DNA of 64,000 nucleotides from an uncultured Verrucomicrobiota bacterium. Its GTDB lineage: Bacteria; Verrucomicrobiota; Verrucomicrobiia; Methylacidiphilales; UBA1321. The notes under the pieces are model-generated. The model did not search any database. It was not told the DNA's origin and worked only from the letters and a program-made list of their open reading frames with translations. Position numbers and translations under genes: made by a program. Below, piece by piece: positions 43,659 to 51,963 of the stretch. The stretch covers positions 1-64,000 of the forward strand of contig CAIPBM010000112.1 in the NCBI GenBank assembly GCA_903863295.1, written 5' to 3'. The first letter of the stretch is position 1. Each line of letters begins with the position of its first letter.

Positions 43659-44456
43659 TCAGGTTCCCTTATCCAGCAATAGACTCAGGGCCGTGACCAG
43701 ATTCCAGCACGCATGAATCCCGATCGGCAGCAGAAGCGAGCCTGTATGCTCATACGCAATCCCCAGCGCAATGCCCAGAAACCAAAGCGGAATGGCCGCG
43801 CCCACGTTGACATGGGCAAACGCGAAGACCCCCGCGCTGAGCACCAGCGCCATCCAGGTCGACGTGTAATTCTTCAGGAATGTCAGCAAAAACCCGCGGA
43901 AGAAGAGCTCCTCAATGACCGGGAACAAAATCACCGCCTGAAAAATGAATCCCGCAATGGCGGAGAACTTGTTGAATTGCTTGAAGGCCTCCACCGATTC
44001 CTGCTCGGGATGAGGCAGATGCAGTTGATCCATGAGCCATGACACTCCCGCCATGAGCGGCGCCTCCACCACCATGATCGCGCCGAAACCGAGCAGGCTC
44101 CAAACCATCAGTTGGGCCGGACGCAGCCGCGCGAACCCGAATTGCTCCTCCGCTGTCCGGTTGCTTTCGATCAAGATTCCCGCGATGCCAACGCAGACCA
44201 GCACCACATAGTAAACCGACTGCAAAAAGATCAACTCCAGCACGCCTATCGTAAAGAACCACCCAGCGATGCCCGGCAGGGTAAAGCGCCGGGGCGATCT
44301 CTCATTATCCAGCAACTGCCCTGTGCTAATTGCACGCATCCCATATCGCGCGACGCTCAGGAAGCTCGCCAGGACAAAAAACCAGAAGAGCGTACCCAAG
44401 CCGACCAATACCGCTGTGTGCGTATCAAGCTGGAGCGTGGCGGCGAACGGAAGCAT
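43659..44456 (-). CDS. CPBP-family intramembrane metalloprotease
   Basis: A 265-residue protein with about seven helices. CPBP (CAAX protease/bacteriocin-processing) motifs: EELFFRGFLLTFLKNY (EExxxR), FAFAHVNVG (first-pair His), and LLPIGIHACWNLV (second His plus Asn). It would cleave membrane substrates; relatives process bacteriocins or maturate lipidated peptides. Starts 24 bases after metG, probably co-transcribed with it. Substrate unknown. Confidence 0.85.
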   Translation of the reverse strand: MLPFAATLQLDTHTAVLVGLGTLFWFFVLASFLSVARYGMRAISTGQLLDNERSPRRFTLPGIAGWFFTIGVLELIFLQSVYYVVLVCVGIAGILIESNRTAEEQFGFARLRPAQLMVWSLLGFGAIMVVEAPLMAGVSWLMDQLHLPHPEQESVEAFKQFNKFSAIAGFIFQAVILFPVIEELFFRGFLLTFLKNYTSTWMALVLSAGVFAFAHVNVGAAIPLWFLGIALGIAYEHTGSLLLPIGIHACWNLVTALSLLLDKGT

Positions 44457-44480
44457 GTCGATGGCGTAAGCCGCAGCGCG

Positions 44481-46016
44481 TCAGGATGCGGGGGGCTTTT
44501 CCTCAAGCCGCGGAAAGAGCGGCTCCGGTTTTCCGATGGCATGACCCCGCAGCGATGTGCCGAAGAGGGATTCATCCAGACGGACTGGCCCGGGCGAAAG
44601 CTGCAGTTGGACGCGGATTTTTTCCGCCGTGAAAGGCAGCGCCGCTTGGATCAACACGGAAAGGCGTCGCAGGGTTTCCACCAGCAGCCCCAGAATAACA
44701 TCCAGCCTCTTCGCCTGCGTCGGATCTTTCGCCAGCTTGAAGGGAGCCGTCTCCTCCACGTAAAGGTTGGCCTGCGCCACAAACTCCCATATCGCCTGCA
44801 AGGCCAGATGCGGCGCGAATTCAGCCACCGCCCGCTTGTATTGCTCCGCCACGACATCAGAGCGCAACGCAGCATCCACCTCTGTGAGGTGAAATCCGTC
44901 ATAGTTGGGCACAACTCCGGCGCGATAAGAATGAACCATGGAGATCGTCCGCTGCACGAGATTACCCAGCTTTTTCCCGAGGTCGCCATTGTAGCGCGTC
45001 TCAAACCGCTCATCAGAAAAATCGGCGTCCTGGCCGAGCACCATTTCGCGCAGGACGAAGTAGCGGAGCGCGTCGGGCCCGAATTTTTCCACGTAAGGCA
45101 CCGGATCGATCAGCGACTTCGCGTTTGATTTACTGATCTTCGCACCGCTGTTCGTCCAGAAGCCGTGAACCAGCAAATGCCGGGGCAACTCCAGCTCCAG
45201 GGCGAAAAGCATGATCGGCCAGTAGACGCCATGCGCCGGGATGAGGATGTCCTTGCCAATAATCTGCAAATCCGGCGGCCAGACGAGTTGTCCTTTCACG
45301 GACGCAAAGGAGAAATAATTCACCAGCGCATCGAACCAGACATAAGTCACGTAGTTCTCGTCAAAAGGCAGCGGAATGCCCCACGCCAAGCGGCTCTTGG
45401 GGCGCGAGATGCAAAGATCAGCCAGCGGCTCGGCCAATGCCCCGAGCAATTCCTTGCGCCGGAATGCGGGCACGATCCACTCGGGATTTTCCTCGATATG
45501 CTTCAAGAGCCGCTGACGGTACGGTTCCAACCGGAAATAATAATTCGGCTCCTTCGTCTCGATGACCTCGCCGAAAATCTCGGGCCATGCCCCGTCGACC
45601 TTGTCCTTTTCCGTGACGAATTGCTCCTGGCGCACGCTGTAAAAGCCTTCGTGCTCCTGGAAAAAAATCTCGCCTTTGTCGTGCAGACGCTGCAGCCAGT
45701 CGCGCACAATCGCCTTGTGGGTTTCCGCCGTCGTCCGGACAAAATGGGACGAGGCCACGCCCAGACCATGGTGCAGGCGCTGGAAATGGGCACTCATCTC
45801 ATCGGCGAACGTCTGGGGCTCGACTCCTTTCGCCAGCGCTGACTGCTGCACCTTCTGCCCGTGCTCATCCACGCCGGTGAGGAAGAGCACATCCCGATCA
45901 ATACTCTTTTCATGACGCGCAAAGAAATCGGCCAACACCTTTTCATACGCATGGCCCAAATGGGGAGCGCTGTTGACGTAATCAATTGCCGTGGTGAGAA
46001 AATAAGAACCAGCCAT
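44481..46016 (-). CDS. metG: Methionyl-tRNA synthetase
   Basis: Class I aminoacyl-tRNA synthetase, 511 residues. The HIGH box appears as APHLGHAYEKVLADF and the KMSKS box as AKISKSNAKSL; DEHGQKVQ, PAHGVYWPIMLFAL and the connective domain AWGIPLPFDENYVTYVWFDAL are typical. It lacks the C-terminal dimerisation/tRNA-binding domain and appears to lack the four-Cys zinc knuckle, so it belongs to the short form. Confidence 0.95.
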   Translation of the reverse strand: MAGSYFLTTAIDYVNSAPHLGHAYEKVLADFFARHEKSIDRDVLFLTGVDEHGQKVQQSALAKGVEPQTFADEMSAHFQRLHHGLGVASSHFVRTTAETHKAIVRDWLQRLHDKGEIFFQEHEGFYSVRQEQFVTEKDKVDGAWPEIFGEVIETKEPNYYFRLEPYRQRLLKHIEENPEWIVPAFRRKELLGALAEPLADLCISRPKSRLAWGIPLPFDENYVTYVWFDALVNYFSFASVKGQLVWPPDLQIIGKDILIPAHGVYWPIMLFALELELPRHLLVHGFWTNSGAKISKSNAKSLIDPVPYVEKFGPDALRYFVLREMVLGQDADFSDERFETRYNGDLGKKLGNLVQRTISMVHSYRAGVVPNYDGFHLTEVDAALRSDVVAEQYKRAVAEFAPHLALQAIWEFVAQANLYVEETAPFKLAKDPTQAKRLDVILGLLVETLRRLSVLIQAALPFTAEKIRVQLQLSPGPVRLDESLFGTSLRGHAIGKPEPLFPRLEEKPPAS

Positions 46017-46127
46017 TCTCCTATTTTACCCAATGAACCAAGGATGGCGAGAGGGATATTGGCCTCTTAACCCTCAAATACGACATCGGGCACCTAGGCA
46101 TCTGTGACGTGGTTGGATCAGGCGACC

Positions 46128-46243
46128 TTTTTTAAACATGAAAACATGAATGAAGGAATAGATGAAAATATCTGGCACCCGCTTTGCGTTTGCAACTGAT
46201 CCCTTCATATACCTCATGACTTCATGTTTTCATGTCAAAAAAT
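46128..46243. repeat. Imperfect palindromic repeat, family E (copy 2)
   Basis: Left arm begins TTTTTTAAACATGAAAACAT and runs on through GAATGAAGGAATAGATGAA; right arm (46204-46243) is its inverted copy, ending CTTCATGTTTTCATGTC. Both arms agree with copy 1 at 26678-26784. It fills most of the 270-base gap between metG and the vapBC pair, which holds no gene. Confidence 0.75.
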
Positions 46244-46290
46244 GGCTTTCCATGCCGGGCCTCGATCCATCCTGATTCGATCCGCTCAGG

Positions 46291-46704
46291 CTATTTCCAG
46301 GCAATCACTTTCAGGCCCCTCACCCTTTTGAATTCGCCGATATTTGCGGTGATCAAGGCCGCTCCCAAACTCCGTGCATGGGCGGCGATGAGCAAGTCCA
46401 TCGGGCCGATGGACTGTCCTTTGCGCTCGAGTTCAGCTCGGATTTCCCCGTAATGCCGGGCCGCAACTTCATCAAAGTCATTTACCTTAAAACGGAACAA
46501 AAAGAAATCGAGGCGAGCTCTCTGGATCTCCGGGCGCAGCGACTTGAAAACACCAACCTCCAATTCAGCAGCAACGATAGAAGATACTGCGATATCCTCC
46601 GAGCCGATTTGTTTAAGAAAGGTAGGTTCTTGGCCGATAGGCAGGCGTAAAGTCGAGACGCAGGCGCTGCTATCGAGGTGGTACTTCATCCTTTTCGTCA
46701 CCAT
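46291..46704 (-). CDS. vapC: VapC-like PIN-domain toxin (pair 1)
   Basis: A 132-137-residue PIN ribonuclease. Acidic residues appear in YHLDSSACVSTL (first Asp; Ser-Ser in place of the common Thr/Ser-Asn), ELEVGVFK and PMDLLIAAHARSLGAALITAN. The ATG at 46704 overlaps the antitoxin stop; ATG at 46689 (MKYHLDS) is an alternative that starts right at the fold. Relatives cleave tRNA or rRNA. Follows its antitoxin gene. Confidence 0.83.
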   Translation of the reverse strand: MVTKRMKYHLDSSACVSTLRLPIGQEPTFLKQIGSEDIAVSSIVAAELEVGVFKSLRPEIQRARLDFFLFRFKVNDFDEVAARHYGEIRAELERKGQSIGPMDLLIAAHARSLGAALITANIGEFKRVRGLKVIAWK

Positions 46705-46946
46705 TCAAGAATGGGGCGTTCATGCTTCTTCGCTCGCCTAACTTCAGGAAATTCCTCGGCATTGGGGAATTTTTCGTTTAATTCCCGGATCACATCGCTG
46801 AAAGTTATCTTCTTGGCTTTCAGCGGACGGAGAATGACTTCATTGTTTCGCTTTTCGATAGAAACCTCCTTGCCCTCAAAACGGAACTCCTTTGGCAAGC
46901 GGACCGCCTGGCTTCCCCCGTGCTTGAAAAGTTTGGCTGTGGCCAT
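46698..46946 (-). CDS. vapB: VapB-like antitoxin, AbrB/SpoVT fold (pair 1)
   Basis: An 82-residue protein. The N-terminal swapped-hairpin DNA-binding domain is ATAKLFKHGGSQAVRLPKEF, typical of VapB antitoxins, then VSIEKRNNEVILRPL. The C-terminal 35 residues would bind and block the PIN toxin. Seven-base overlap with vapC. Autoregulation is usual in the family; the operator was not identified. Confidence 0.88.
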   Translation of the reverse strand: MATAKLFKHGGSQAVRLPKEFRFEGKEVSIEKRNNEVILRPLKAKKITFSDVIRELNEKFPNAEEFPEVRRAKKHERPILEW

Positions 46947-47062
46947 AGATACAATTTGTAGATACAGAGTGAGTCTGTCAATACCATGCGAAGGCTGGGC
47001 TCAGCATCGCCCACGCGCGACTTTTTACCTGACTTCCCTTAAAAACTAGCTACATTTTAATT

Positions 47063-48007
47063 GTGCGCCTCGGACTCCCCTTGATGCTGACGACGTCGCT
47101 CGCCCTTCATCTGGGCGTGGTCTTGGGAATTTTATTCGGCCATTCACTCGCCACGACCGCAACAGTCGCGACTGCCTCCCCGGCTCAAACCGTCTCGCTC
47201 ATCCTCCTCGGATCCGAGAACAATCCCGATTTGCGCCAGCCGGTTTCCGTGATTCCGCTCGCCGCTTCTTTACCGGTGACGACCGCGCCATCCCCTGTTC
47301 CCGAGATCCCTCCCGCACCTCAAGCCAAGAGCGAACCGACCGCTCCGCCTCCTTCCTTTGCCTTGGAAGCCAATCCCAATGCCCATCTCCGCGCCTTGCC
47401 GCCGGAGTCGATACTGTCTCCCGCGCATGCCCCCCATCTCGATGGACATAACGGCGTCGTCTTCCTCCTCGACGTTTCCGGCAGCATGTATGAGCCATGT
47501 GCAGGATCCACACGTCTGACCTTTGCGCGGGAAACCCTCAGCCAACGTCTTCGTGCGCTTAAGGATGGCACCCCATTCGCCATCATTCTCTATGCGGAGA
47601 GCAGCAAATGCAGCGGGCCGCTCGTCGCCGCCAGTCCGGCCACACGAGAGGCCGCCATCCGGTTTATCAATCGCGACGTCAATTGCGGCGGCGGCACCAA
47701 TCTGCCTGATGGCCTCGCCTGGGCCAAACAACTCCATGTGGGAAGTCTGGTTCTGATCACGGATGGCGATCTGAACATGAAATTGCCGGAATTACTCTCC
47801 AAGGCCCGCGACCTCATGGGCCCGGAAGGCCGATGCCCCTCGCTCGCCATCGTGGGGATTTCTCCCCGTCCCCATACGGGTGATGGGGATATGCTCAAGA
47901 GTCTTGCCGACCAACAGGGCGGCACCTACCGGGCAGAGAATTTTGAGTCCGATACCGAATTACTGACCGCCAATCGCCTCTCGCCCGGCGCGTCGTCCAC
48001 GCCTTAA
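47063..48007 (+). CDS. Membrane-anchored VWA-domain protein
   Basis: A 314-residue protein with one N-terminal helix (LMLTTSLALHLGVVLGILF), a Pro/Ala-rich linker (about residues 75-125, PAPQAKSEPTAPPPS) and a VWA domain from about 130 to 300. The MIDAS motif is VVFLLDVSGSMYE (DxSxS); ILYAESSKCSGP and LVLITDGDLN follow. The TonB-like N-terminal plan suggests the VWA domain sits in the periplasm. GTG start at 47063. Its stop overlaps the stop of the convergent gene. Confidence 0.78.
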   Translation: MRLGLPLMLTTSLALHLGVVLGILFGHSLATTATVATASPAQTVSLILLGSENNPDLRQPVSVIPLAASLPVTTAPSPVPEIPPAPQAKSEPTAPPPSFALEANPNAHLRALPPESILSPAHAPHLDGHNGVVFLLDVSGSMYEPCAGSTRLTFARETLSQRLRALKDGTPFAIILYAESSKCSGPLVAASPATREAAIRFINRDVNCGGGTNLPDGLAWAKQLHVGSLVLITDGDLNMKLPELLSKARDLMGPEGRCPSLAIVGISPRPHTGDGDMLKSLADQQGGTYRAENFESDTELLTANRLSPGASSTP

Positions 48008-49464
48008 ATTTTACCGGCAATCAGCGTCAATCGCCGCCAGTACCAGATAATTTTGCCATCCTCCTGGCCGATCTTGAAAAGCTCGCGTACAGAGGACGGC
48101 GCTTTGGCCAGCATCTCCAGCACCTTCTTGCGATTTTCTGTCGGGGTATTGGCGACATTAAAATACCAGTTCAAATCTGGCATCTTGAAAGATTCCATCT
48201 GGGAACTGGTCACCGTCAGCCCACAATCGACACACCATTTGCGCCAGACGCTTGGGGGAATAAATCGGACATGGCTGGGATCGCGCAATTTCTCCAGCGT
48301 ATTCATCCATTGCGCCGCCTCAACGTGATCATCCGGCACCGTGCCATCAATGAGTACGAGATAGCCATAAGTCTTCAACACCCGGGCCGTCTCGCGGATG
48401 AAAGCCGCCGGATCGCTGAAGTGATGCGCCGCCGTGCGGCACGTCACCAGCCCGAAGGTATTATCTGCATAGGGCAGTTTCTCCGCCGGATGCTCGTGGA
48501 AATCAATCTTCGCTCCCTTGTCCGCCGCCTGCTTCTTGGCCAGTTCCAGCATCTCCGCCGTAATATCGCTCGCGGTGACATGAAACCCTTTTTCTGCCAG
48601 GTAAATCGCGGTATGCCCTGCACCCGTCGCCACATCCAGCGCGTAGGTACCCGGACGAAACCGGAGACTGGCAATCGCCTTCTCCACATCCGAGACATCC
48701 GCCAGGATATGGGACTTGCCGTATTGGTCGGCCCGTTCACCGAATTGCTCCTGGGCGGCCAGTTGCACCTCATCCAGTTGGCTCCGGAAATTACCCGCCC
48801 GCATCTTCGTGTACCAAGCCTCCAGCATCAGGCAGTTTTCCGGTAAGCCCGTGTTGCCCGGAAACAAGAAATTCCCAATTACCCCGCAAAGCGCGTAATC
48901 CGCATAGACCGGCCGTTCACCGGTCAGGAAGGGACGATCCGCCAGGACCTGCTCGAACGGCTGGATGGCGCGGTGAAAACCCTCAATCAAGGCGGCAATG
49001 TTGCGCTGCCATTCCTCAATGCATCCAAGACCAAATTTCCGCTCTTTGTGACGGCGGTGCAGCCCACGCTCGATATCGCTCTTGATCCAGTTATCGCGAT
49101 AGGCATCGCACACCTTGAAGCTATACGATTCGCACTCGCCTTCGATGTAATGGAGAAAAATCCGATGCAGCCCGTCGACTTCCGAGGGGAAAAGCTTCAT
49201 CAACGGTGCAAGATTATCGATGTACCTGGGCACGTCGTCACCGGAAGGGCTCTTGTCAAAGATCACCTCGTGGCTGAAGAGATCCTCCAGAATCGGCACC
49301 TGATAGTACTCGCCCTTGGTCAACTGGATCACCGCCGTGGGGTCGCCGGTGGGGAGATCAACCACTTCATAGACCAGACCGGAATGGCGCAAGGCCAACT
49401 CAATCGGAATACAATATGGACTGTAGGTATACTGGTAGAGGCGAATCCGGGCGGGCGAGTCCAT
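48004..49464 (-). CDS. Glutathione-S-transferase-like domain fused to SAM methyltransferase
   Basis: A 486-residue fusion. Residues about 6-88 form a GST thioredoxin-like N-terminal domain (YTYSPYCIPIELALRHSGL); about 100-235 form a GST C-terminal helical domain (DRPFLTGERPVYADYALCGV). From about 255 a class I methyltransferase begins, with motif I ALDVATGAGHTAIYLAE at 276-292 and FGLVTCRTAAHHFSDP further on, in the UbiE/COQ5 style. The frame is continuous. Possible role: methylation of a glutathione-conjugated or thiol compound, or use of the GST part as a binding module; both are inference. Confidence 0.8.
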   Translation of the reverse strand: MDSPARIRLYQYTYSPYCIPIELALRHSGLVYEVVDLPTGDPTAVIQLTKGEYYQVPILEDLFSHEVIFDKSPSGDDVPRYIDNLAPLMKLFPSEVDGLHRIFLHYIEGECESYSFKVCDAYRDNWIKSDIERGLHRRHKERKFGLGCIEEWQRNIAALIEGFHRAIQPFEQVLADRPFLTGERPVYADYALCGVIGNFLFPGNTGLPENCLMLEAWYTKMRAGNFRSQLDEVQLAAQEQFGERADQYGKSHILADVSDVEKAIASLRFRPGTYALDVATGAGHTAIYLAEKGFHVTASDITAEMLELAKKQAADKGAKIDFHEHPAEKLPYADNTFGLVTCRTAAHHFSDPAAFIRETARVLKTYGYLVLIDGTVPDDHVEAAQWMNTLEKLRDPSHVRFIPPSVWRKWCVDCGLTVTSSQMESFKMPDLNWYFNVANTPTENRKKVLEMLAKAPSSVRELFKIGQEDGKIIWYWRRLTLIAGKI

Positions 49465-49549
49465 GAATCCATTCTACGAAGCGTTTCCCGGCTGGCAAGG
49501 CGGGATCAAATACTTTTGCGGGAAGGAAAGTAATACTTTTTGATAAAAG

Positions 49550-49573
49550 CTTTACCTTTTCTTTACTCTTTAC
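49550..49573 (+). promoter_or_regulatory. Possible operator of the second vapBC pair
   Basis: Three direct copies of CTTTAC (49550-49555, 49561-49566, 49568-49573) in an AT-rich leader just upstream of the antitoxin start at 49607. VapB/AbrB-type antitoxins usually bind their own promoter; spacing of 11 and 7 bases is compatible but not proof. Confidence 0.3.
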
Positions 49574-49606
49574 TTTTTGAGTTTATCTTGGAATCAGGAC
49601 AAATCG

Positions 49607-49864
49607 ATGACTCTTTCCACCATTTCACCCAAAAACCAGACCACGCTTAGTGCTCAGCACTTAAAGTCATTGCGGCTTCGTCCCGGTGCCCGTCTCCGGC
49701 AATGGGTCGAGGATGGCAGAATCATTCTCGAGCCGATTGAAGATGTCTCCACCGCCTTTGGCGCGCTCAAGTCCAAACGTCCTTTTGTGTCCATCAAGGC
49801 GGAAACGTCAGCCATGGAGAAAGCTGTCGTTGATGAAGTGGCCGGCAGGAAACGTCGGCCATGA
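49607..49864 (+). CDS. vapB: AbrB/MazE-type antitoxin (pair 2)
   Basis: An 85-residue protein with a swapped-hairpin DNA-binding N-terminus (LSTISPKNQTTLSAQHLKSL, then GARLRQWVEDGRIILEP) and a C-terminal toxin-binding tail (about residues 50-85). ATG at 49607 has an AGGA seven bases upstream; an upstream in-frame ATG at 49577 is less likely. Its stop overlaps the toxin start (ATGA). Confidence 0.83.
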   Translation: MTLSTISPKNQTTLSAQHLKSLRLRPGARLRQWVEDGRIILEPIEDVSTAFGALKSKRPFVSIKAETSAMEKAVVDEVAGRKRRP

Positions 49865-50301
49865 GTGACCATGTCAATTACCTTGTCGATACCAACATCC
49901 TTCTGCGCTTCTTGATGAATGATGAGGCAAAACAGGGCACGGCGTCCAAAAGCCTTTTCGAAAAAGCCAAGTCCGGTTCCATCACTCTCCACATTCCTTT
50001 TATCGCAATCACCGAAACTGTCTTTACTTTGCAATCACATTACGGAATCGACCGTGCGGATATAGGCCGGGAGCTCTTGAAAATCTTAAACGCCCCAGGA
50101 GTTACTCTCGCCTGCCCAAGCTGGATCGTCGATGCCCTGGATGAATACCGGTTGCGCAACGTCTCATTCGGTGATGCCTGCCTGGCCGCTGAAGCGAGGA
50201 TTGACGGTTTGGCCATCGCCTCGTTTGATAAGGGGCTTGGCAAATTCACCGGGGTGCTGCGATATGATCCGCTTATCCGCCGCACTTTCCCCTCGTCATG
50301 A
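49861..50301 (+). CDS. vapC: PIN-domain toxin VapC (pair 2)
   Basis: A 146-residue PIN ribonuclease. It has YLVDTNILLRFLMND with the first Asp and the DTN motif, FIAITETVFTL with a conserved Glu, and VSFGDACLAAEARIDGLAIASFD with the C-terminal Asp pair. The start overlaps the antitoxin by four bases, and its own stop overlaps the rlmN start by four bases, so the toxin-antitoxin pair is fused into the rlmN transcription unit. Confidence 0.9.
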   Translation: MSDHVNYLVDTNILLRFLMNDEAKQGTASKSLFEKAKSGSITLHIPFIAITETVFTLQSHYGIDRADIGRELLKILNAPGVTLACPSWIVDALDEYRLRNVSFGDACLAAEARIDGLAIASFDKGLGKFTGVLRYDPLIRRTFPSS

Positions 50302-51359
50302 AACCCACCCGCCCTCTCCTCCTCGACCAGATTCCCGAAGAATGGGACCTTGGCGCTGGCCCCGATTATCGTCGCAAGCAGGTGGCGGAATGGCTTTTCG
50401 CCAAGCGGGCCAACTCCATCGCGGAGATGACCAACCTTCCCGCATCCCTGCGTCAGCAACTCGAATCGGCCTACGACTTCACTGCGCTCAAGCTCACCAA
50501 GCTTCAGGGTTCCCACGACACCACCCGTAAGCTCCTCTGGGAACTCCGCACCGGCGATTATATCGAGAGCGTCCTGATCCCCGCCTCGCTCGATCTCTTT
50601 GGCGAGCGTTCCGATCGATTCACCCTCTGCGTTTCCACCCAGGTCGGCTGCGCCTACGGCTGCAAATTTTGCGCCAGCGGCCTCGAAGGCTGGAAGCGAA
50701 ACCTCACCGCCGGAGAAATCGTCGCGCAGATCATCGAGACGGAGCGGGTCACCAAAACCCGCATCAACAACCTCGTTTTCATGGGCATGGGCGAGCCCCT
50801 GGCCAATTACGCCAACCTGATGCAGGCCCTCCAGATCATCAACGCGTCGTGGGGCGTCGGCATCGGCGCGCGCCATATCACCATTTCGACCAGCGGACTC
50901 GCCCCGCAAATCCGTGAACTGGCCGATCAGCCGCTGCAAATCCGGCTCGCTCTCTCGCTTCACGGCGCCACTGACGACGTCCGCCAGCAGATCATGCCGG
51001 TCAATCGGAAGTATCCCCTCGCCGAGCTCCTCGACGCCTGCGCCGACTACCAGGAAAAAAAGCGGAAGATGATGACGCTCGAGTACATCCTCATTGAGGG
51101 CGTTAACGATTCCATCGAACAGGCCACCCTCCTGGCCAAGCACGCGCGTCGTCTCCACGCCAAGGTGAACCTGATTCCCTACAATACCGTCGAAGGCCTC
51201 GAATGGCGTCGTCCCACCGACTTCGTCATCGACCGCTTCGAGGCCGTTCTCCACGCTGCCAAAGTCACCGCCACCGTCCGCCGCGAAAAAGGTCACGATA
51301 TCGACGCCGCCTGCGGACAGCTCCGCCTCAAGCAACTTAAAGCGGAAGCTTCGGGGTAA
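50298..51359 (+). CDS. rlmN: Dual-specificity 23S rRNA/tRNA methyltransferase RlmN
   Basis: Radical-SAM enzyme that methylates C2 of A2503 in 23S rRNA and A37 in some tRNAs. The iron-sulfur motif is CAYGCKFCASG (CxxxCxxC), followed by NLTAGEIVAQI, VFMGMGEPLANY and ITISTSGLAPQI. The second catalytic Cys lies in the C-terminal DIDAACGQLRLK. At 353 residues it is full length. Four-base overlap with vapC upstream. Confidence 0.95.
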   Translation: MKPTRPLLLDQIPEEWDLGAGPDYRRKQVAEWLFAKRANSIAEMTNLPASLRQQLESAYDFTALKLTKLQGSHDTTRKLLWELRTGDYIESVLIPASLDLFGERSDRFTLCVSTQVGCAYGCKFCASGLEGWKRNLTAGEIVAQIIETERVTKTRINNLVFMGMGEPLANYANLMQALQIINASWGVGIGARHITISTSGLAPQIRELADQPLQIRLALSLHGATDDVRQQIMPVNRKYPLAELLDACADYQEKKRKMMTLEYILIEGVNDSIEQATLLAKHARRLHAKVNLIPYNTVEGLEWRRPTDFVIDRFEAVLHAAKVTATVRREKGHDIDAACGQLRLKQLKAEASG

Positions 51360-51414
51360 TCTTCATCGCCAAATCGTTTCAGGGAGTACAACGCTTGATA
51401 ACGTGATTAGCGGC

Positions 51415-51443
51415 GGGCGGACGGGGAGGGATTCGAACCCTAT
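51415..51443 (-). pseudogene. tRNA 3'-end fragment (T-arm and acceptor strand)
   Basis: Read on the minus strand it is AGGGTTCGAATCCCT followed by CCCCGTCCGCC and C: a T-stem-loop with the invariant TTCGAAT, then a 3' acceptor strand and a near-CCA end. No matching 5' half, D-arm or anticodon arm precedes it. This is the part of a tRNA gene that integrative elements carry as their attachment site. Confidence 0.5.
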
Positions 51444-51651
51444 CAAATGAATTCTCCAGACTTTTCCAGAAATTGCCGCGACGTAAGTCGTTGATTTTCA
51501 ATGTGGTTATTTTTAGCCTATGTCTGGAGAAGTCTCGAATCACGATAAATTTGTCAGATTATTGTCAGATTTTTGCCCCGCCTGGCACCCCTGCCCTTCC
51601 CCGCCCCATTGGCCCAGGGTCGTCGGAGTAGTGTCGTGTTGCGCTAACTAC

Positions 51652-51690
51652 CGTTAGCTCAGCTTGGTAGGCCGCTTCCTTGGGGTGGCG
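51652..51690 (+). pseudogene. tRNA 5'-half-like fragment (D-arm and anticodon arm)
   Basis: GTTAGCTCAGCTTGGTAG matches a D-arm, followed by GCCGCTTCCTTGGGGTGG resembling the 5' side and loop (TTGGGGT) of a GGG-anticodon arm. The 3' side of the anticodon stem and a normal T-arm are lost. No intact acceptor stem can be formed, so this is a remnant or chance resemblance. Confidence 0.35.
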
Positions 51691-51963
51691 ATTCGGTTTT
51701 TCGACCCACTTCCACTCAATTTGAAAATGTGGTGTTTTGAGAGGTAAATCCCTCAATGTTCAGGCTCCGCCGATAAAGCTCATTCCACCCATTTCGACCC
51801 ATTTTAGGGGTGCCGGTTTACCATGGCGGTTTACTAAATTTGCCACTGACTTTGTGGTCAGAATTCATGCTTTCTCAAGCGATGAATCCCCTCCCCAGCC
51901 CACAAGTCGATCCATGCCGCCGTTCAGAATCAACAAGCCATGACGCGACTTTGAGCACAAGTG

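Larger units (their letters stand above)
51360..51960. other. Gene-free scar with tRNA fragments
   Basis: About 600 bases without a credible gene between rlmN and the ABC efflux operon. It contains a tRNA 3'-end fragment (minus strand), a D-arm/anticodon-arm-like fragment (plus strand), the tandem 10-base repeat TTGTCAGATT (51551-51560 and 51562-51571), and an inverted pair TTCTCCAGAC / GTCTGGAGAA (51452-51461 and 51522-51531). These fit an old integration or excision site of a tRNA-targeting element; no integrase gene is present. Confidence 0.5.

Noticed and set aside
50040-51335. 431-codon minus-strand frame
   Set aside because: It is antisense to rlmN and vapC, both well supported.
51652-51708. 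An intact tRNA gene on the plus strand
   Set aside because: No acceptor stem pairs, the anticodon stem is broken on the 3' side and the T-arm lacks its normal loop.
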